Assembly: GCA_036013505.1 (NCBI GenBank)
Contig: CP107851.1
Span: 2,232,001 to 2,296,000, forward strand
Direction of reading: 5' to 3'
Source: Streptomyces sp. NBC_00510
Lineage (GTDB): Bacteria; Actinomycetota; Actinomycetes; Streptomycetales; Streptomycetaceae
DNA: 64,000 nucleotides
Position 1 is the stretch's first letter, and every line of letters starts with the position of its first letter. This document shows, piece after piece, positions 8,632 to 18,121 of this stretch. The position numbers were made by a program, and so were the translations under genes. The notes under the pieces are model-generated. The model was not told where the DNA came from. It did no database searches and saw only the letters and a program-made list of their open reading frames with translations.

Positions 8632-9567
8632 TTGTCTCAAGTATCCGTGTCTCAGGCGCCCATACGGCGGCGTCGAGGTGGTCTGCGTTTGTGGACGATG
8701 GCAGCGTGCGTGGCCCTGGCGTCCAGCGCCCTTACAGGTGCCGCGTACGCGGAGAGTGCCGACGGTGGTCAGGCCGGCGCCGTGAAGCCCGGCGTTGAGA
8801 CCGCTCTCGCGGACCCGTGCTTGCTGTTCCCGTTCTTCCCTGGGTATTGCCCCAGCCGCCCCGGGTATCACTGGCACCCGGTGCGCCCCGGGATTCCCGG
8901 CCCTCCTGGGCCCCCTGGCCCTGCCGGGCCCCCCGGACAGCAGGGTCCCGCTGGGCCGAAGGGCGATCCCGGAGACCAGGGGCCGAAGGGTGATCCCGGA
9001 GAGCCTGGTGTCGCGCCCGCTCACGGCCTGGAGGACTTCACCGGCGACGGTCAATTCGAGCCGCCCGACGGGGTCACGACGGTCTTCGTCCAGGCATGGG
9101 GTGCCGGCGCAGGCGGTTCGGGAAGTGACATCAACTCTGGATCGGGCGGCGGCGCCGGGGGCTTCGCCTGGTGCGTCCTCGCCGTCCAGGCGGGCACACC
9201 GGTCACGGTGGACATCGGCGCAGGAGGAGCAGGCGGGCCCGCGAGCACGAGCGGCCAGCCGGGCACATCGAGCACGGTGAACAACGGTCTCGGCGGCGTC
9301 GTGGTCGCAGAGGGCGGCCTGGCCGCCTCGGGCAATGGCGGCGGCCTGGGCGGCGGCGCCTCCTGTCCTGGCCAGGGCACGACCCGTCAAGGCAACATCG
9401 GCGGGGCCGGCGGGACCAGCATTCCGGGCCTGGGGGGCCGTCCGGCAGTGGACGGCGTCATCCAACCGGCACCAGCGTTTGCGGGTATCGGCGGCAACGG
9501 CGGCCCTGGGGTCTTCGGGAACGACGGCGGGCCCGGCGGTCCGGGATACGTCGTCATCTGGTGGTAG
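8632..9567 (+). CDS. Secreted collagen-like protein with Gly-rich C-terminal domain
   Basis: About 311 residues. A signal peptide ([10 protein letters not shown], then a hydrophobic run ending near AYA-ES) is followed by a short Cys-containing linker. Next come 13 uninterrupted Gly-X-Y triplets (about 8887-9009), including two copies of GPKGDP, typical of bacterial collagen helices. The C-terminal ~170 residues are very Gly-rich and begin [13 protein letters not shown], resembling glycine-rich beta domains of phage tail and adhesin proteins, and end in VVIWW. It is probably a secreted trimer. GGAGG (8620-8624) supports TTG 8632 (7 bases) or GTG 8629 (4 bases). It converges on the next gene and shares a terminator region with it. 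Confidence 0.8.
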   Translation: MSQVSVSQAPIRRRRGGLRLWTMAACVALASSALTGAAYAESADGGQAGAVKPGVETALADPCLLFPFFPGYCPSRPGYHWHPVRPGIPGPPGPPGPAGPPGQQGPAGPKGDPGDQGPKGDPGEPGVAPAHGLEDFTGDGQFEPPDGVTTVFVQAWGAGAGGSGSDINSGSGGGAGGFAWCVLAVQAGTPVTVDIGAGGAGGPASTSGQPGTSSTVNNGLGGVVVAEGGLAASGNGGGLGGGASCPGQGTTRQGNIGGAGGTSIPGLGGRPAVDGVIQPAPAFAGIGGNGGPGVFGNDGGPGGPGYVVIWW

Positions 9568-9621
9568 CCCACGGCCCCTGCAGGCCGATGTGCGCCGACC
9601 GGAGTCCGGTCGCCACGCAGG

Positions 9622-9645
9622 GCCCCGACCGCGGACGGTCGGGGC
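9622..9645. terminator. Hairpin between convergent genes
   Basis: GCCCCGACCG (9622-9631) pairs perfectly with CGGTCGGGGC (9636-9645) across a CGGA loop. It lies between the collagen-like gene and the convergent large secreted-protein gene, and probably serves both. Confidence 0.7.
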
Positions 9646-9667
9646 GCTGCTCTTGTCGTGCCGCTCG

Positions 9668-12250
9668 CTACCGCACGTCGACGTAGTCGCCGGTCGCCGA
9701 GACGGCCGGGGTGGTGGTCGTTCCGGCGAAGCTGAAGCGCCAGTAGCCGTCGGTAGAGGCGGTGACGGTGGTCTTCAGGGCGCCGGTGGACGACGACTTG
9801 ACCGTCTTGATCGTCTTGTAGGTGGTGGTGCCCTTCTTGCGGAACTGGAGCTTCACCGGCTGGCTGCCGTAGCCCGCGTAGGCCTTCGTGTCCGACTGCC
9901 AGTTCGCCTGGGTCAGGGTCCCGGTGACCGTGAGCGTCCTGCCCTTGGCGATCGGCTCGGGAGAGGCGTTCGCCGTGAGCTTGGAGTGGCGCTGCACGAG
10001 GACGCTCTTGGCGGCGTGCAGGTCGGTGTGGCTGGTGCCGTCCTTCGACCACGCCCAGGCGGCAACCTTCCAGGTGCCCGCGAGGGAGTTGAGCCCCAGC
10101 GTGGAACGCGGCCAGACGTAGGCCACGTGCGTCTCGCAGATCGAGGTGGTGGCGGACTGCGCGGTGCAGGTGGCGGGCCAGGTTCCGAAGAGGACGCCGT
10201 CGGGTGCGTCGTACGAGCCGTGGTACAGGAACAGGTCGCCTTCGGCGACGCCGGAGGGGTCGGTGGCGGTGAAGGTCGCCTTGAACTCCTGGAACTCGGC
10301 GGTGGTGAGAACCACCGGCTTCCCGCCGTTGACGACCAGATTCGAGATCTTCGTCGTGCCGGCCTGCTCGTCACCCTGAATTCCCGGTCCGCCGAAGGCA
10401 CGGATCACGGTGCGCCGGACGCTGCCGCCTTCGTCGTTGACGGCCGTGGCGCGCAGCGAGACGTATGCCGCGGTGGCCGGGACGGCCAGTGTCGCGGTGG
10501 TGCCGGTGTCGGTGGGGGTGAGCGGGAGCTGGGTCCAGGTGGTGCCGTCGTCCGTGGAGTACTCCAGGGCGGTGACCGTCGCCGCCGCCTCGGAGTTGCG
10601 GGTCGCGGCTGTGACGTCCACGGTCACGGGGGCGGTGCCGGCCGCGTTGCGGGCATTTAGTGCAGGTACGGCGAAGGAGGTGTCGATCAGGGGCAGCGCG
10701 CGGGAGGTGCTGCTTCCGGTGGAGGTGAAGGTCCATTCGTTGCGCACCAGCGTGGACAGGCGAGAGTAGCCGTTCCTGCGCGTGACGGTGTGTGTCAGCT
10801 GGTACGCGGCGGTGGTGCTCGGGACGGTGGCGGACAGCCCCGAATACGGCGACAGGCCGTCGGCCGACGCGAGGGTCTGCCCGCCGGAGGTGAGCTGGTA
10901 GGAGGACTTCGAGCGGCCGTCGGTGCCGGGGTTGCCTGCCGCGTCGCTCATGGTCGCCGACTCGGTCAGGCTCATCTTCGTGGAGCTGCGGGTGGAGCGG
11001 TTGCCTGATGTGCCGGGACCGAAGGGGGCCGCACCGACGGTGGGCCCGGCCGTGGTGGTGCCGCCGGCCAGGGTGCGGTCAGGCAGCGAAAGTTGGTGCT
11101 CGCCGCTGCCGTAGTCGACCAGCCGCGAGTACGAGATGCCCGGGGTGACGTATTCGGTGGTGGTCGCCGCGGTCTTCACCCAGTCGCCGATGAAGACGCC
11201 GGTCCACTCGCCGGTCTGCGGCACGGTTTCCAGGAGCCCCCGTATGGCGACGCCCTGGGCACGGATCGGAGTGGTGGCCTTGGCGAGACCCGCCTGGCTT
11301 ACTGACGCGATCGGCGAAGAGGGCACGGTCTTGTTGAAGGAGTGCAGCAGGTCGTACCGGTACGGACTGGGAGCGGAGGCGGAGGACCCCTTCTTGGTCA
11401 GCACCTCATGGATGCGCAGGGACGCCCCGGTGACCGAGAAGGGCGTGGTGTAGACCTTGCCCATGCCGCCGCCCGCGAAGCCCGCCAGGTTGCCGCCGGG
11501 GACCGAGATCCACACCGCGGCCGCGGCACGGGCGGCGGTGGTGTCGTCGGTCCTGATGGCCGTCTCCTTGGCCAGCTTCTGGTCGAGTTTCACCGTCAGA
11601 CCGGAGGTCGTCACGGTGAACGCACGGGTGAGGAGGTAACTGGGCTGCCCGTAGTCGGCATGCAGTGCGACGGCGAAGTAGCTGCCCGGCGCGAGCTTGG
11701 CGGTGGCGTCCGGGCCGTAGCCGTCGTCGTTCACCGGTACCGCGGCCCAGTTGGAACGGTTCCACAGAGCGATCGACTTGGTCGTAACGTCTGCGTTGGT
11801 GATGGAGAACTTCACCGAGTACGTCGTCGTCGCCTGGACCGCCGCCACGGGCGTGAGTGACGGCGTCGTACCGACGCGCATTCGCGTCCCGGCGACGGGC
11901 CGGTTCCGGCTCACCGGGCGGACCCCGATGGAGCCGTCCGTCGAAGTGATGGCGTACTGCCCCGCGCCTTGCCCGTTTCGCTGCGCGATGTCGAGATACC
12001 TGCCGCCGACCAGGTCCACACGCTCCCCGGTCGCCAGCCGGGCGGTGTCCCGGGCGTCCTTCATCTGCGCGACCGCCCCGACCACGCCACGGCCCCGCGC
12101 GGATTCGGACCCCGCCGCCGACTCGGCGCCGACGCCGACGCCCGAGACGACCAGCGCCGATGCCATGGCCGCGGCGCCCGCCAGCGCCGTCAGCCTCACC
12201 ACGCGGAGTGTCCGGCGTCTTCTGCGACCCGTTTTCACGGTAGGCGACAT
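9668..12250 (-). CDS. Large secreted protein of unknown function
   Basis: 860 residues with a clear signal peptide (basic RRRRRTLR, then a hydrophobic stretch to about residue 42). The mature part is Thr/Ser/Ala-rich and looks like serial beta-sandwich domains. The N-terminal section resembles the non-catalytic regions of Streptomyces subtilisin-like (S8) peptidases, but no Asp/His/Ser catalytic motifs could be found. The last ~100 residues (from HSKLTANASPEP) resemble a C-terminal domain of many Streptomyces secreted proteins. GGAGG precedes ATG 12250 at 6 bases. The role may be binding or structural; a precise function cannot be given. Confidence 0.8.
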   Translation of the reverse strand: MSPTVKTGRRRRRTLRVVRLTALAGAAAMASALVVSGVGVGAESAAGSESARGRGVVGAVAQMKDARDTARLATGERVDLVGGRYLDIAQRNGQGAGQYAITSTDGSIGVRPVSRNRPVAGTRMRVGTTPSLTPVAAVQATTTYSVKFSITNADVTTKSIALWNRSNWAAVPVNDDGYGPDATAKLAPGSYFAVALHADYGQPSYLLTRAFTVTTSGLTVKLDQKLAKETAIRTDDTTAARAAAAVWISVPGGNLAGFAGGGMGKVYTTPFSVTGASLRIHEVLTKKGSSASAPSPYRYDLLHSFNKTVPSSPIASVSQAGLAKATTPIRAQGVAIRGLLETVPQTGEWTGVFIGDWVKTAATTTEYVTPGISYSRLVDYGSGEHQLSLPDRTLAGGTTTAGPTVGAAPFGPGTSGNRSTRSSTKMSLTESATMSDAAGNPGTDGRSKSSYQLTSGGQTLASADGLSPYSGLSATVPSTTAAYQLTHTVTRRNGYSRLSTLVRNEWTFTSTGSSTSRALPLIDTSFAVPALNARNAAGTAPVTVDVTAATRNSEAAATVTALEYSTDDGTTWTQLPLTPTDTGTTATLAVPATAAYVSLRATAVNDEGGSVRRTVIRAFGGPGIQGDEQAGTTKISNLVVNGGKPVVLTTAEFQEFKATFTATDPSGVAEGDLFLYHGSYDAPDGVLFGTWPATCTAQSATTSICETHVAYVWPRSTLGLNSLAGTWKVAAWAWSKDGTSHTDLHAAKSVLVQRHSKLTANASPEPIAKGRTLTVTGTLTQANWQSDTKAYAGYGSQPVKLQFRKKGTTTYKTIKTVKSSSTGALKTTVTASTDGYWRFSFAGTTTTPAVSATGDYVDVR

Positions 12251-12413
12251 CTGTGTCCTCCCCCTGTGACCCCTCGAGCTCGTCGTGACGCGAACCCGTC
12301 GGCGGACACCCTAAGTCCGCACAGTCAAGGAACCCACGTCGGGGGCCTGTTGAAAAGCGGCTGTCTCCCGCAGGAAACGTTGCGCACCTCACTCCGGACC
12401 GCTGGGACTCGAC

Positions 12414-12465
12414 AAGAGGCCAGTGGACCTTTACCGTGGAGGCAATAAGGTTCCAGTGGCCTCTT
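12414..12465 (+). promoter_or_regulatory. Long imperfect palindrome upstream of the reductase cluster
   Basis: AAGAGGCCAGTGGACCTT (12414-12431) and AAGGTTCCAGTGGCCTCTT (12447-12465) form an inverted repeat with only two mismatched or bulged positions around a 15-base centre. It sits 44 bases before the aldo/keto reductase start. The size and position suit a dimeric repressor operator, possibly for the TetR protein at the end of the same gene run. That link is inference. Confidence 0.5.
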
Positions 12466-12508
12466 AAAGGGGTTGCCGGACAGGCTCCACAAAAGGGCGG
12501 TACAGGGC

Positions 12509-13555
12509 GTGAACGAAGACACCACCGCGGCAGCGCGTGCGCCGCTGGGCAGCTCCGGCATCTCCGTGCGGCCCGTCGGCCTCGGACTCATGGGGATGTC
12601 GCAGTTCTACGGAGCGGCGGACCCGGACGCCGGGGTCGTCACCATCCGGGACGCGATCGAGCTGGGCGTGGAGCTGTTCGACACCTCGGACTACTACGGG
12701 GCCAGCAGTGCCACCCCGGGCCGGCCGGTGCCCGGCTTCGGGCACAACGAGGAACTGCTGGGCCGGGCCCTGAAGGGCCGCCGGGACCGGGCGGTCGTGG
12801 CGACCAAGTTCTCCGCGCGCCCCACGCCCGAGGGCCGCAGCTTCTTCGACGGCCGCCCCGAGTACGTGAGGGCCGCCTGCGAGGCCAGCCTGAAGCGGCT
12901 CGGAACGGACCGGATCGACCTGTACTACTACCACCGCCTGGACCCGGCCGTCCCTGTCGAGGACACCGTGGGCGCCATGGCCGACCTCGTCGTCGAGGGC
13001 AAGGTCCGGGGAATCGGCCTGAGCGAGGTCGGTACGGAGATTCTGCGACGGGCCCACGCCGTCCACCCCGTCTCCGCCCTGCAGAGCGAGTACTCGCTCT
13101 GGGAACGCGGCGTCGAGGCCGAGGTGCTGCCGGAGTGCCGCCGCCTGGGCATCACCCTGGTGCCCTACAGCCCGCTGGGCCGCGGCATGCTCGCCGGAGC
13201 CTTCCGCCGGGGAGCCGAGTTCGGCCGCGACGACTTCCGCTCGACGCTGCCCAAGTTCCAGGGTGAGAACTTCGAGCACAACCTGCGGCTCGTCCGTGAG
13301 CTGGAGCGGTTCGCCGCAGGCGCCGGCGCCACCCCCGGCCAGATCGCCCTCGCCTGGCTGCTGGCCCAGCACCACGACATCGTCCCGATCCCCGGCTCCA
13401 AGCGTCCGGACAACGTCCGCGCGAACCTCGCGGCCACCTCGGTCCGGCTCAGCGCCGACGACGTGGCCGGCCTCGGCGCCCTGTTCGACCCCGTGCGGGT
13501 CAAGGGCGCCCGCTACGGAGCCCTCAACACCCTCCAGGACGACACCGATAAGTGA
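12509..13555 (+). CDS. Aldo/keto reductase
   Basis: A 348-residue NADPH-dependent oxidoreductase with a TIM-barrel fold. The catalytic tetrad is visible as Asp in LFDTSD, Tyr in YYG, Lys in VATKFS and His in YYYHRLD. PYSPLGRGML and the cofactor motif IPGSKRPDNVRAN are typical of the IolS/AKR13-like group. GTG 12509 is favoured because AAGGG (12492-12496) lies upstream; ATG 12473 is also in frame but lacks an SD. It is the first of four same-strand genes (AKR, SDR, SDR, TetR) that look like one transcription unit for reducing carbonyl compounds. Confidence 0.9.
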   Translation: MNEDTTAAARAPLGSSGISVRPVGLGLMGMSQFYGAADPDAGVVTIRDAIELGVELFDTSDYYGASSATPGRPVPGFGHNEELLGRALKGRRDRAVVATKFSARPTPEGRSFFDGRPEYVRAACEASLKRLGTDRIDLYYYHRLDPAVPVEDTVGAMADLVVEGKVRGIGLSEVGTEILRRAHAVHPVSALQSEYSLWERGVEAEVLPECRRLGITLVPYSPLGRGMLAGAFRRGAEFGRDDFRSTLPKFQGENFEHNLRLVRELERFAAGAGATPGQIALAWLLAQHHDIVPIPGSKRPDNVRANLAATSVRLSADDVAGLGALFDPVRVKGARYGALNTLQDDTDK

Positions 13556-13626
13556 CGTCCACACCGGACACCGCACGCAGGGGCCCGGCCGAGACCGGCC
13601 GGCCCTCTGGGCAAGGAGCACACCTC

Positions 13627-14379
13627 ATGAACTTCGACGACCAATTCGCCGGCCGGACCGCCTTCGTGACGGGCGCGGGCAGCGGCATCGGATCCGACAT
13701 CGCCCGACTGCTCACGGCCCGCGGGGCCGCTGTCGCCCTGGTGAGCCGCCAGGAGGAGCCCCTGAAGGAGCTCGCCGGTGAGATCACCGCGGCGGGCGGC
13801 AGGGCCCTCGTCCTGCCGGCCGACGTCAGCGACGCGCATGCCGTCGAGCGCGCTGTCGCCGAGACCGTCCGCCACTTCGGCGCCCTGCACCTGGCTGTGA
13901 ACAACGCGGGCACCTCCGGGGTCTTCCACGAAGTCCCCGACCTCCCCGAGGAGGAGTGGAACAAGACCATCGGGATCAACCTCTCCGGCGTCTTCTACGG
14001 GATGAAGTACCAGATCCCGGCGATCCGGGAGGCCGGTGGCGGCGCCATCGTCAACATCTCCAGCGTCTTCGCCGACCGAGGCCTGTCCGCCCGCGCCGCC
14101 TACAGCGCGAGCAAACACGGCATGCGCGGACTGACCCGCACGGCGGCCTCCGAGTGGGCACGGCACGGTGTCCGCATCAACGAGCTCCAGCCCGGCGTCA
14201 TCCCGGTGCCTCGCCAGCAGGGCAACCCCGACGAGGTCGCGAAGATCGCCGAGCGCATCCCGGCCCGTCGGCTCGGCACCGGCGTGGAGGTGGCCAAGGC
14301 CGTCGCTTTCCTGCTCTCCGACGAGGCCTCCTACGTCACCGGCGCCCACCTCGCGGTCGACGGCGGGTTCCTCATCTGA
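13627..14379 (+). CDS. Short-chain dehydrogenase/reductase
   Basis: A 250-residue classical SDR. The nucleotide-binding motif is TGAGSGIG (about residues 15-22), followed by NNAG, a catalytic Ser in VNISSV and the YSASK active site (Tyr/Lys). The C-terminal DGGF ending is typical. AAGGAG lies about 10 bases before ATG 13627. It lies between an aldo/keto reductase and a second SDR. Substrate unknown. Confidence 0.9.
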   Translation: MNFDDQFAGRTAFVTGAGSGIGSDIARLLTARGAAVALVSRQEEPLKELAGEITAAGGRALVLPADVSDAHAVERAVAETVRHFGALHLAVNNAGTSGVFHEVPDLPEEEWNKTIGINLSGVFYGMKYQIPAIREAGGGAIVNISSVFADRGLSARAAYSASKHGMRGLTRTAASEWARHGVRINELQPGVIPVPRQQGNPDEVAKIAERIPARRLGTGVEVAKAVAFLLSDEASYVTGAHLAVDGGFLI

Positions 14380-14436
14380 ACCACGAAGATTCCGACCCCC
14401 TTTCCCTCACCGAGCAACAGAGACAGAGGCACCACC

Positions 14437-15255
14437 ATGAGCAAGACCTGGCTGATCACCGGAAGCTCCCGCGGCCTGGGCCGCGCAACTGCCGAGGCGG
14501 TCCTGGCGGCGGGCCACAATCTGGTCGCGACCGCCCGGCGCGTCGAGTCCCTGAACGACCTCGTCGGCACGTACGGCGAGAAGGTCCGCCTGGTCACCCT
14601 TGACGTGACCGACGCCGCCGCCGCACGGCGGGCCGTGCAGGCGGCCGTGGAGACCTTCGGGCGCCTGGACGTCGTCGTGAACAACGCCGGCTACGCCGAC
14701 ATGGCCGCCATCGAGGACATCTCCGAGCAGGCCTTCCGTGACCAGATCGACGCCAACCTCTACGGCGTCGTCAACGTCACCCGGGCCGCCCTGCCCGTCA
14801 TGCGCGAGCAGGGCTCGGGGCACATCATCCAGATCTCCTCCGTCGGCGGCCGTGTGGGCGGCCCTGGTCTGGGCGCCTACCAGGCGGCCAAGTGGGCGGT
14901 CGGCGGCTTCTCCGAGGTCCTGGCCAAGGAGGTGGCCCACCTCGGCATCAAGGTCACCGTCGCCGAGCCGGGCGCCATCCGCACCGACTGGGCGGGTTCC
15001 TCGATGACCACCCCGCCGGTCAGCGAGCCCTACAAGCCGGTTGTCGAACCCGCGATCACCCGCCAGCGGGCGTCGGACGGCAACCAGACCGGCGACCCCG
15101 CACGGATAGCGCAGATCCTGCTGGCCATCACGGAGGCCGAGGAGCCGCCGCTGCGTCTGCTTCTCGGCAAGGACGCGGTCCGGGTCGGCCGGTTCGTGGC
15201 CGAGACCCTCGCTGCCTCCGACGCCAAGTGGCGTGAGGTGAGCGAGTCCGTATGA
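14437..15255 (+). CDS. Short-chain dehydrogenase/reductase
   Basis: A 272-residue SDR with TGSSRGLG cofactor loop, NNAGYA, catalytic Ser in QISSVGG and YQAAK active site. The C-terminal extension after residue 190 is longer than in the preceding SDR, fitting the subgroup that acts on larger or lipophilic carbonyls. It begins 57 bases after the first SDR and has only a weak purine-rich SD. It is probably in the same operon. Confidence 0.9.
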   Translation: MSKTWLITGSSRGLGRATAEAVLAAGHNLVATARRVESLNDLVGTYGEKVRLVTLDVTDAAAARRAVQAAVETFGRLDVVVNNAGYADMAAIEDISEQAFRDQIDANLYGVVNVTRAALPVMREQGSGHIIQISSVGGRVGGPGLGAYQAAKWAVGGFSEVLAKEVAHLGIKVTVAEPGAIRTDWAGSSMTTPPVSEPYKPVVEPAITRQRASDGNQTGDPARIAQILLAITEAEEPPLRLLLGKDAVRVGRFVAETLAASDAKWREVSESV

Positions 15256-15342
15256 CCCGGGGCATCAGGCCTGCCTCCCCGGTCGGGGCTTAGGCTTACC
15301 GCAGGCGGCGCTGAGTGCAGGCCGAGGAAGTTTCCCGGGGAA

Positions 15343-16023
15343 GTGACAGTGGCAGACGACCGGTCGACGGAATTTCAGCGGGCGCGAAGCGCCGAGCAGC
15401 GCGAGATCCGCAAGCAGGCCATCATCGACGCCGCGACACAGCTCCTGGCGGAGATGCCGGTCGGCGAGATCAGCCTGCGCGAGCTGAGCCGGCGGGTCGG
15501 GCTTTCGAAGACCAACGTCGTGCGGTACTTCGAGACCAGGGAAGCGGTCTTCTTCGAACTGCTCAACCGGTCCCTGGCGCAGTGGATCGAGGAGCTGCCC
15601 GCCGAACTCCCGTCCGCGGGGGCTCACGGTGCCGCCTCACCGGTGGCCGTGACGAACGCCCTGGCCCGGTCCCTGGCCCGCCGGTCCCTGCTGTGCGACC
15701 TGCTGAGCGCGCTGGGGTCGGAACTGGAGCGGAACCTCTCCGCCGAGTCCGCGCGCGAGTTCAAGCTCGCCCACGGCAGGTTGCTGGGCACGCTGGCGGA
15801 TCTGGTGCAGCGCAACATCACCGCCCTGACGCCGACGGCCGCCCGGGAGCTGGTCTCCCTGACCGTCGTGTGCACGGCCGGACTCTGGCCGTTCGCCCAC
15901 CCCTCGGAGGCGGTCGCCGAGGCCCAGCGGGACCCCGAGCTCGCCGGCACACGGGTCGACTTCGCCGAACGGCTCGGTCGTACCCTGCACGTCGCCGTCA
16001 CCGGGCTGCTGACCTTGGGCTGA
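15343..16023 (+). CDS. TetR-family transcriptional regulator
   Basis: 226 residues. An N-terminal TetR helix-turn-helix (about residues 20-67) is visible: AIIDAATQLLAE, ISLRELSRRVGLSKTNVVRY and the FETREAVFFELL linker. The C-terminal ligand-binding half is helical and unspecific. GTG 15343 is taken as start; GTG 15349 is also possible. It lies last in the reductase run and may repress it through the palindrome at 12.4 kb, but no protein-DNA link can be read from the sequence. Confidence 0.88.
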   Translation: MTVADDRSTEFQRARSAEQREIRKQAIIDAATQLLAEMPVGEISLRELSRRVGLSKTNVVRYFETREAVFFELLNRSLAQWIEELPAELPSAGAHGAASPVAVTNALARSLARRSLLCDLLSALGSELERNLSAESAREFKLAHGRLLGTLADLVQRNITALTPTAARELVSLTVVCTAGLWPFAHPSEAVAEAQRDPELAGTRVDFAERLGRTLHVAVTGLLTLG

Positions 16024-16047
16024 CGCCCGCCGGCCGGTCCGCGCGGG

Positions 16048-16224
16048 TCAGACGGCGAGCCGGGTCGCTCCGCCATGGACGTGGAGGTTCCGGCCGCGGA
16101 CTGACCGCGCGTCGGGACCGGCCAGGAAGTCGAGGACACCGGTGATGCCGACCGGCTCGCCCGGTCCGTCGAACGGCGACAGCTGACGCCCAGACACCCC
16201 GGCCGCCACGGCACCGCTCGGCAT
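16048..16224 (-). pseudogene. C-terminal remnant of an SDR oxidoreductase
   Basis: A minus-strand frame ends with a sequence like the last ~45 residues of an SDR: GEPVGITGVLDFLAGPDAR and then RGRNLHVHGG. No cofactor loop, NNAG or YxxxK exists upstream. It is probably a leftover of a deleted third SDR next to the intact cluster. Confidence 0.5.
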
Positions 16225-16455
16225 GGGATCGCATCGAGACCGTGGGTCACACCCTTGGATGCACCTCACTCACTTTCGTCACCCCCTTAACCGGTGATAC
16301 GTTCTGATCAGTCTTGGCGCCCCGAGGCTGCCTCGGGGCACCCGTCGAGGTCACGGGGCAGCCCGTCCGTAGACCCACCCCCGCCCTTCTCATCGTGTGA
16401 TGTGCACATGTGTCGCTGCAGTCAGGCGCACACCTACTTACCGGATGTGAAAGCA

Positions 16456-18078
16456 ATGAAGAAGAAACTTCTGTCCGTGCTCGCGGCCGGTGTGCCGCTG
16501 GCCGCGGCGGTCTACCTGCCGACCGCATCGGCGGAGCCCCGCACCCCCGCCCCGGCCGCGCCGTTCGACTGCGCCTACACGCCGGTGCAGGCCCCGGCCG
16601 GTACCGAGGTGGAGGCCGTGACGACGGTCCGCGACGAGGGCGGCACCATCAAGGGCACCGGCGTCCTCCAAGGCGAGGTCACCGGCGTCCCGGCCTTCTG
16701 CAAGGTGACCGTCACCCTCACCCACCCGGGCGAGGGTGACCACGCCAAGGTGACCACCTGGCTGCCCGAGAAAGGCTGGAACGGCCGCTTCCAGGCACTC
16801 GGCGGCAGCGCCTACCTCGCCGGGGACAACGGTGTCGGGATGGGCACCGCGGTCAAGAGCGGCTACGCGGCGACCACCACGGACGCCGGCGTCGGTGACG
16901 CCCTCGACGTCAGCTGGGCGCTGAACGGCGACGGCGAGGTCAACACCACTCCGCTGAAGAACTTCGCCTCCCGTTCCCAGCACGAGGCGGCAGTCGTCGG
17001 CAAGGAGGTCGTCGACGCGGTCTACGGCAAGCGCGCCGCCTACTCCTACTTCACCGGATGCTCCACCGGCGGACGCCAGGGCTACATGGAGGCCCAGCGT
17101 CATCCCGACGACTACGACGGCATCCTCGCCGACGCGCCCGCCGTCAACTGGGACGAGTTCGAGGTCGCCACCCTGTGGCCGCAGGTGGTCATGAACAACG
17201 AGAAGGCCTACCCGACCAGGTGTGAGTTCGACGCGTTCACCGATGCCGCCGTCAAGGCCTGTGACTCCCTGGACCGCGTCAAGGACGGCCTGGTCAACGA
17301 CCCGGAGCGGTGCGACTTCGACCCTCGCAAGCTGATCGGCACCAAGGTCGCCTGCGACGGCCGGGAGTTGACCATCACGGCGGCCGACGCGGCCGTGGTG
17401 CGCAAGATCTGGGACGGCCCGCGCACCGCCACCGGTGAGGAGCTGTGGTCCGGCGTCCCGATCGGGGCCGACCTGAACGGCCTTGCGGCCACCAACAAGC
17501 CGGACGCGAACGGCAACATCACGGGTGCGCCGTTTCCGGTACCCGCCGCGTGGGTCCAGCTCTGGCTGAAGAAGGACCCGACCTTCGACCTCTCGAAGAT
17601 CACCTACAGCCAGTTCACCCAGTTGTTCCGGCAGTCCGAGGCCCAGTACGACAAGGTGATCGGCGCGGACGACCCCGACCTGTCCGGCTTCCGCAAGTCC
17701 GGCGCCAAACTGCTGACCTGGCACGGTCAGGCCGACCAGTTCATCCCCACCCAGGGCACCGTCGAGTACCGCAAGCAGGTCGAGCGGAAGATGGGCGGCC
17801 CCAAGCGGGTCGACGACTTCTACCGCCTCTTCCTCGCCCCGGGCACCGACCACTGCGGTCTGAACGGCACCGACGGCTCGGCCGACGGCCTCGCTGCGCT
17901 GACCGCCTGGGTCGAGCACGGCAAGGCCCCCAAGACCCTGCCCGCCACCTTGATCAACGCCTCCGGCCGGAGCGTCACCCGAGACCTGTGCAGCTACCCC
18001 GGGGTGTCCCGCTACAAGGGCCACGGAGACCCGGACGTCGCCTCCAGCTTCCGGTGCGTCCTCCCGCCCCGGCACTGA
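16456..18078 (+). CDS. Secreted tannase/feruloyl-esterase-family hydrolase
   Basis: 540 residues with a Sec signal (MKKKLLSVLAAGVPLAAAVY, cleavage near ASA-EP). It carries the CS-D-HC arrangement of the tannase/feruloyl esterase family: the nucleophile in GCSTGGRQG (about residue 198), the acid Asp in HGQADQF and the catalytic His next to Cys in GTDHCG. Expected to cleave ester bonds of plant phenolics such as gallate or ferulate esters outside the cell. ATG 16456 has a weak upstream SD; in-frame GTG 16447 would add three residues. The upstream 230 bases are relatively AT-rich and may hold the promoter. Confidence 0.88.
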   Translation: MKKKLLSVLAAGVPLAAAVYLPTASAEPRTPAPAAPFDCAYTPVQAPAGTEVEAVTTVRDEGGTIKGTGVLQGEVTGVPAFCKVTVTLTHPGEGDHAKVTTWLPEKGWNGRFQALGGSAYLAGDNGVGMGTAVKSGYAATTTDAGVGDALDVSWALNGDGEVNTTPLKNFASRSQHEAAVVGKEVVDAVYGKRAAYSYFTGCSTGGRQGYMEAQRHPDDYDGILADAPAVNWDEFEVATLWPQVVMNNEKAYPTRCEFDAFTDAAVKACDSLDRVKDGLVNDPERCDFDPRKLIGTKVACDGRELTITAADAAVVRKIWDGPRTATGEELWSGVPIGADLNGLAATNKPDANGNITGAPFPVPAAWVQLWLKKDPTFDLSKITYSQFTQLFRQSEAQYDKVIGADDPDLSGFRKSGAKLLTWHGQADQFIPTQGTVEYRKQVERKMGGPKRVDDFYRLFLAPGTDHCGLNGTDGSADGLAALTAWVEHGKAPKTLPATLINASGRSVTRDLCSYPGVSRYKGHGDPDVASSFRCVLPPRH

Positions 18079-18121
18079 CACCGTCGCCGACCATCCGACA
18101 ACCCGAGAAAGGCCGAACATC

